A stretch of DNA of 64,000 nucleotides from Rugalucina vietnamica (lineage: Eukaryota > Mollusca > Bivalvia > Lucinida > Lucinidae): NCBI GenBank assembly GCA_964017185.1, contig OZ024877.1, positions 2,830,006 through 2,894,005 of the forward strand, given 5' to 3'. The translations under genes were made by a program, and so were the position numbers. The first letter of the stretch is position 1. Every line of letters begins with the position of its first letter. This document shows positions 61,800-64,000 of this stretch, in pieces. The notes under the pieces were generated by a model, which saw nothing but the letters and a program-made list of their open reading frames with translations, made no database searches and was not told the DNA's origin.

Positions 61800-61860
61800 A
61801 TTTAACTAGGCACTGGAAACTGTTAGGGAGTGATTAACACACTGAAATGACAATAAATTG
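61800..61860 (-). other. Possible CPSF1 5' untranslated region with candidate acceptor
   Basis: Upstream of the start codon in gene sense, TTTCAG, CTAACAG and TTTCCAG occur within 60 nt. Any of them could be the 3' splice site of a 5' untranslated intron. The sequence alone does not decide. Confidence 0.35.
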
Positions 61861-62053
61861 ACAAGCATTATTTTTTTCTGTATATGTAATCTAACTTTGT
61901 AACACACCATGACATTCCAAGATAACAATTCTTTAGTGGGAATTGCACCCAGGTAAATTGAGGTAATACCGTAGTCAGGGATGGTGCTAGATCCAGACCT
62001 CCAGCTGTTATTTACAATCTACATGTATACACAGCACCATTCCAGGAATATTC

Positions 62054-62173
62054 CCAGCAGGCACATGAGGTCAAAATGAGAGGTCAAAATGACGTCATAT
62101 CAACGTCGATGCGACGTCATGACGTCGCATCGACGTCGATATGACGTCATTTTGACGCCATGTGCCCGCAGGG
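62054..62173. repeat. GACGTC-rich inverted repeat
   Basis: Arms of about 50-60 bp are centred at 62119/62120, from GGCACATG (62060) to CATGTGCC (62166). The left arm has a 13-bp extra piece (GAGGTCAAAATGA repeated). ACGTC words occur eight or more times, including CRE-like TGACGTCA cores. It is probably a foldback or MITE-type element. Confidence 0.75.
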
Positions 62174-62384
62174 TTGTTGGCTTGAAAATGTAAGGGGCCA
62201 TTTTGTGGAAAATGCTCAGCTAGAATCACTATCGCCTATCTCCTTAAATTATAAAACGGGCCCATTATTTCAAAATGAAGGGGCCATTTTGAAAATTAAA
62301 GGGCAATTTTGCCCATGGCCCCTTCCAAACTTATCCCTGGCATTCTGAATGTGTCACATCAGGTTAACATGTCTGTGCAATATA

Positions 62385-62635
62385 TACCCCCTGATACCCC
62401 ACTTATATATAGCAAAACTGAGGTATGCAGGGGTTTATCTATTTTTCTTATTTTTGCTCCAAAACATACATTGTGGGTACTCGCCGAGGCGGTTCTAACG
62501 GTGTACCCACAATCTATGTTCTGAGCAAAAATAAGAATAATATCAAAATTTTTCTACCGAAAATTTTCGTTTTTTACAACTTAAAAAAATCTCTGTATAC
62601 ACTGTATTGCATGGGCGTGTTTTCGTAATGACACA
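62385..62635. repeat. Dispersed repeat P, copy 2
   Basis: Same flanks as the copy at 61410-61650. The palindrome is imperfect, with part of the left arm lost (GGGTACTCGCCGAGGCGG). Confidence 0.8.
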
Positions 62636-63205
62636 GCTCCAGTTGACCAGTTCCATGCATATACTTAGTGGAAAAAAGTACCCGCTTAACATATCACCAT
62701 TTCAAACATGAAAATCACTGTGAAAAACAAAATCCTGCTCTCCTGTGCTTCGCATACTGGTTGAAAAGATATCAAATTTTGTCACCAGATGATTTTTCAT
62801 TAAAAATAGTCTCTGATTTCCAGCTTTAAATCCATAATTTCTTTGAGATTTATTCATTTAGATTACATGTCTGAGTTCATTTTTCAAGTTTGGTGGTGCT
62901 CACCAGCCAGCCATGATGTGTTATCATTTTTATTCAATTGGCATTAGTTTTAATGAAATCGAACCATCAAGGTCCGCAACAGAACATAGTGGAGTGAGGT
63001 TTCGCAACAACAGTCCATACATCATCTTTCAGAAACTGCTTTTTTTGAAGAAATCTCACTTGTCTGCCACATACATGTATTTACCTGTAAAAAATCTTAA
63101 ATGGCTTTGGATTGAGAATTGTCGATGTTTTTTTTTTGTCATTCAAGCTAGTGTCTAACGCAGAAGAAGGCTGGTTCCTTGTTGTAAACATAGAATTACG
63201 CAGTA
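62636..63205. other. Upstream of CPSF1, no feature seen
   Basis: AT-rich non-coding sequence between the second repeat P and the candidate promoter. No gene or repeat family was recognised. Confidence 0.5.
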
Positions 63206-63250
63206 GATATTGCCGGAAGCAACAAATTACGTCATCATGACGTCGTCCCG
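63206..63250 (-). promoter_or_regulatory. Candidate CPSF1 promoter (ETS and paired CRE motifs)
   Basis: GCCGGAAGC (ETS core, 63212-63220) lies beside TTACGTCA (63227-63234) and TGACGTCG (63238-63245) in a locally GC-richer, CpG-containing patch. TATA-less housekeeping promoters often use these motifs. It is 1.4 kb upstream of the start codon, so it requires an untranslated first exon. Strand is inferred from the gene. Confidence 0.35.
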
Positions 63251-64000
63251 AAATATATGGCGAGTTAGCATAGGTAAAACAAGTAGTTAAACTGCTAAGT
63301 AAAAACACTGTAGTGCGTATAATGAATTGATTTATGATTACTGTTTTTCAGATATATGGTGATGTCCTTACACTCGTGACTCACCATATCCATATATTGC
63401 TAATTAGTTGTGAAACCTCAGTTAACAGCTAAAACACAATCAGGGTGGACATTTGGGTTTCACTTTTGTTAAAAAATGAATTTTAAGTGGGGCATATTTA
63501 GATGGTATTTCTGTGATCCGAGACATCTTGTAGGTGCGAAAAAGCAAAAATTTTCATTTTCTCTTCAGGCGTTCAAAAATTTCACCATACATATGTCTTT
63601 AGGGCCTAAGGTCCTACATATTTGAAAATATAACATGCATTATGGCTAATGCAATTTATCATATATTGAGATTTTTTACATTTAGGGCACTTTTTGGTGT
63701 TAGATAACAGGCTTAGTCTGAAACAGTCTGTCAAAATTTTTAACATATGGACATCTATGAAAATGTGTCGTGTCCAGAGTCCTATCTGTTTTAATACAAT
63801 TTTGTCACAAGTATTAACATGCAATATTATTGCATAAATACATGTGTCACACGATATTAACAGCCGTTTATTAACGAAGAGTAAGCCATGCATTAATATT
63901 GCAATTCACACGCGCACATGCTGTTAATACATGGCTTTTACTTATGCTCGTTACCGGTCACCACGCAAAGCACGTGCTAATAATGAGAAACTGAAGTCCG
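63251..64000. other. Right edge, no feature recognised
   Basis: AT-rich sequence with a possible weak inverted repeat (GTGTCACACGATATTAACAG ... CTGTTAATACATGGCTTTTA, about 63843-63935). No coding exon was seen. Confidence 0.45.

Overview
This window is AT-rich animal nuclear DNA, most likely from a mollusc and probably a bivalve. The evidence is two animal housekeeping genes with GT-AG introns, and dense repeats of the kind familiar from bivalves: hairpin-ended elements with tandem cores and ACGG-type microsatellites, and repeats carrying a 'reads through CCCAGTCAACAATTTTTCAGTCATG' motif. There are no operons, CRISPR arrays or prokaryotic features.

Two host genes lie tail to tail. The last two coding exons of adenosylhomocysteinase (AHCY, + strand) end at 910. 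Almost all the rest (61799 down to 4606, - strand) is one complete gene for the largest subunit of the cleavage and polyadenylation specificity factor (CPSF1/CPSF160). I reconstructed 35 coding exons. Their summed length is 4353 nt, a continuous frame of 1450 codons plus stop, with phase kept at every junction. The vertebrate protein has about 1440 residues. A candidate promoter with ETS and CRE-like motifs lies near 63210-63250.

The CPSF1 introns hold the mobile DNA. Three full-length, apparently intact LTR retrotransposons of one family sit at 18280-25100, 26497-33334 and 47902-54759. Each has near-identical LTRs, a 4-bp target duplication, a proline-tRNA primer site and a single 1645-codon gag-pol frame. 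Integrase lies before reverse transcriptase, which is the order of the Gmr1-like branch of Ty3/gypsy. A 603-bp miniature LTR element (56272-56874) shares their primer site and LTR start, and each of its LTRs contains a tRNA-like unit with perfect Pol III A and B boxes. At least 18 copies of one palindrome-bearing MITE and four of a second are spread through both genes, several within 10-20 nt of splice sites. Three unrelated-sequence families share one architecture: inverted ends, a tandem core, a tetranucleotide microsatellite and a 3' hairpin.

The main oddity in the host gene is recurrent partial duplication of CPSF1 exons (exons 2, 4, 6, 20, 29 and 35) inside the neighbouring introns. One extra copy differs from its parent only at synonymous positions.
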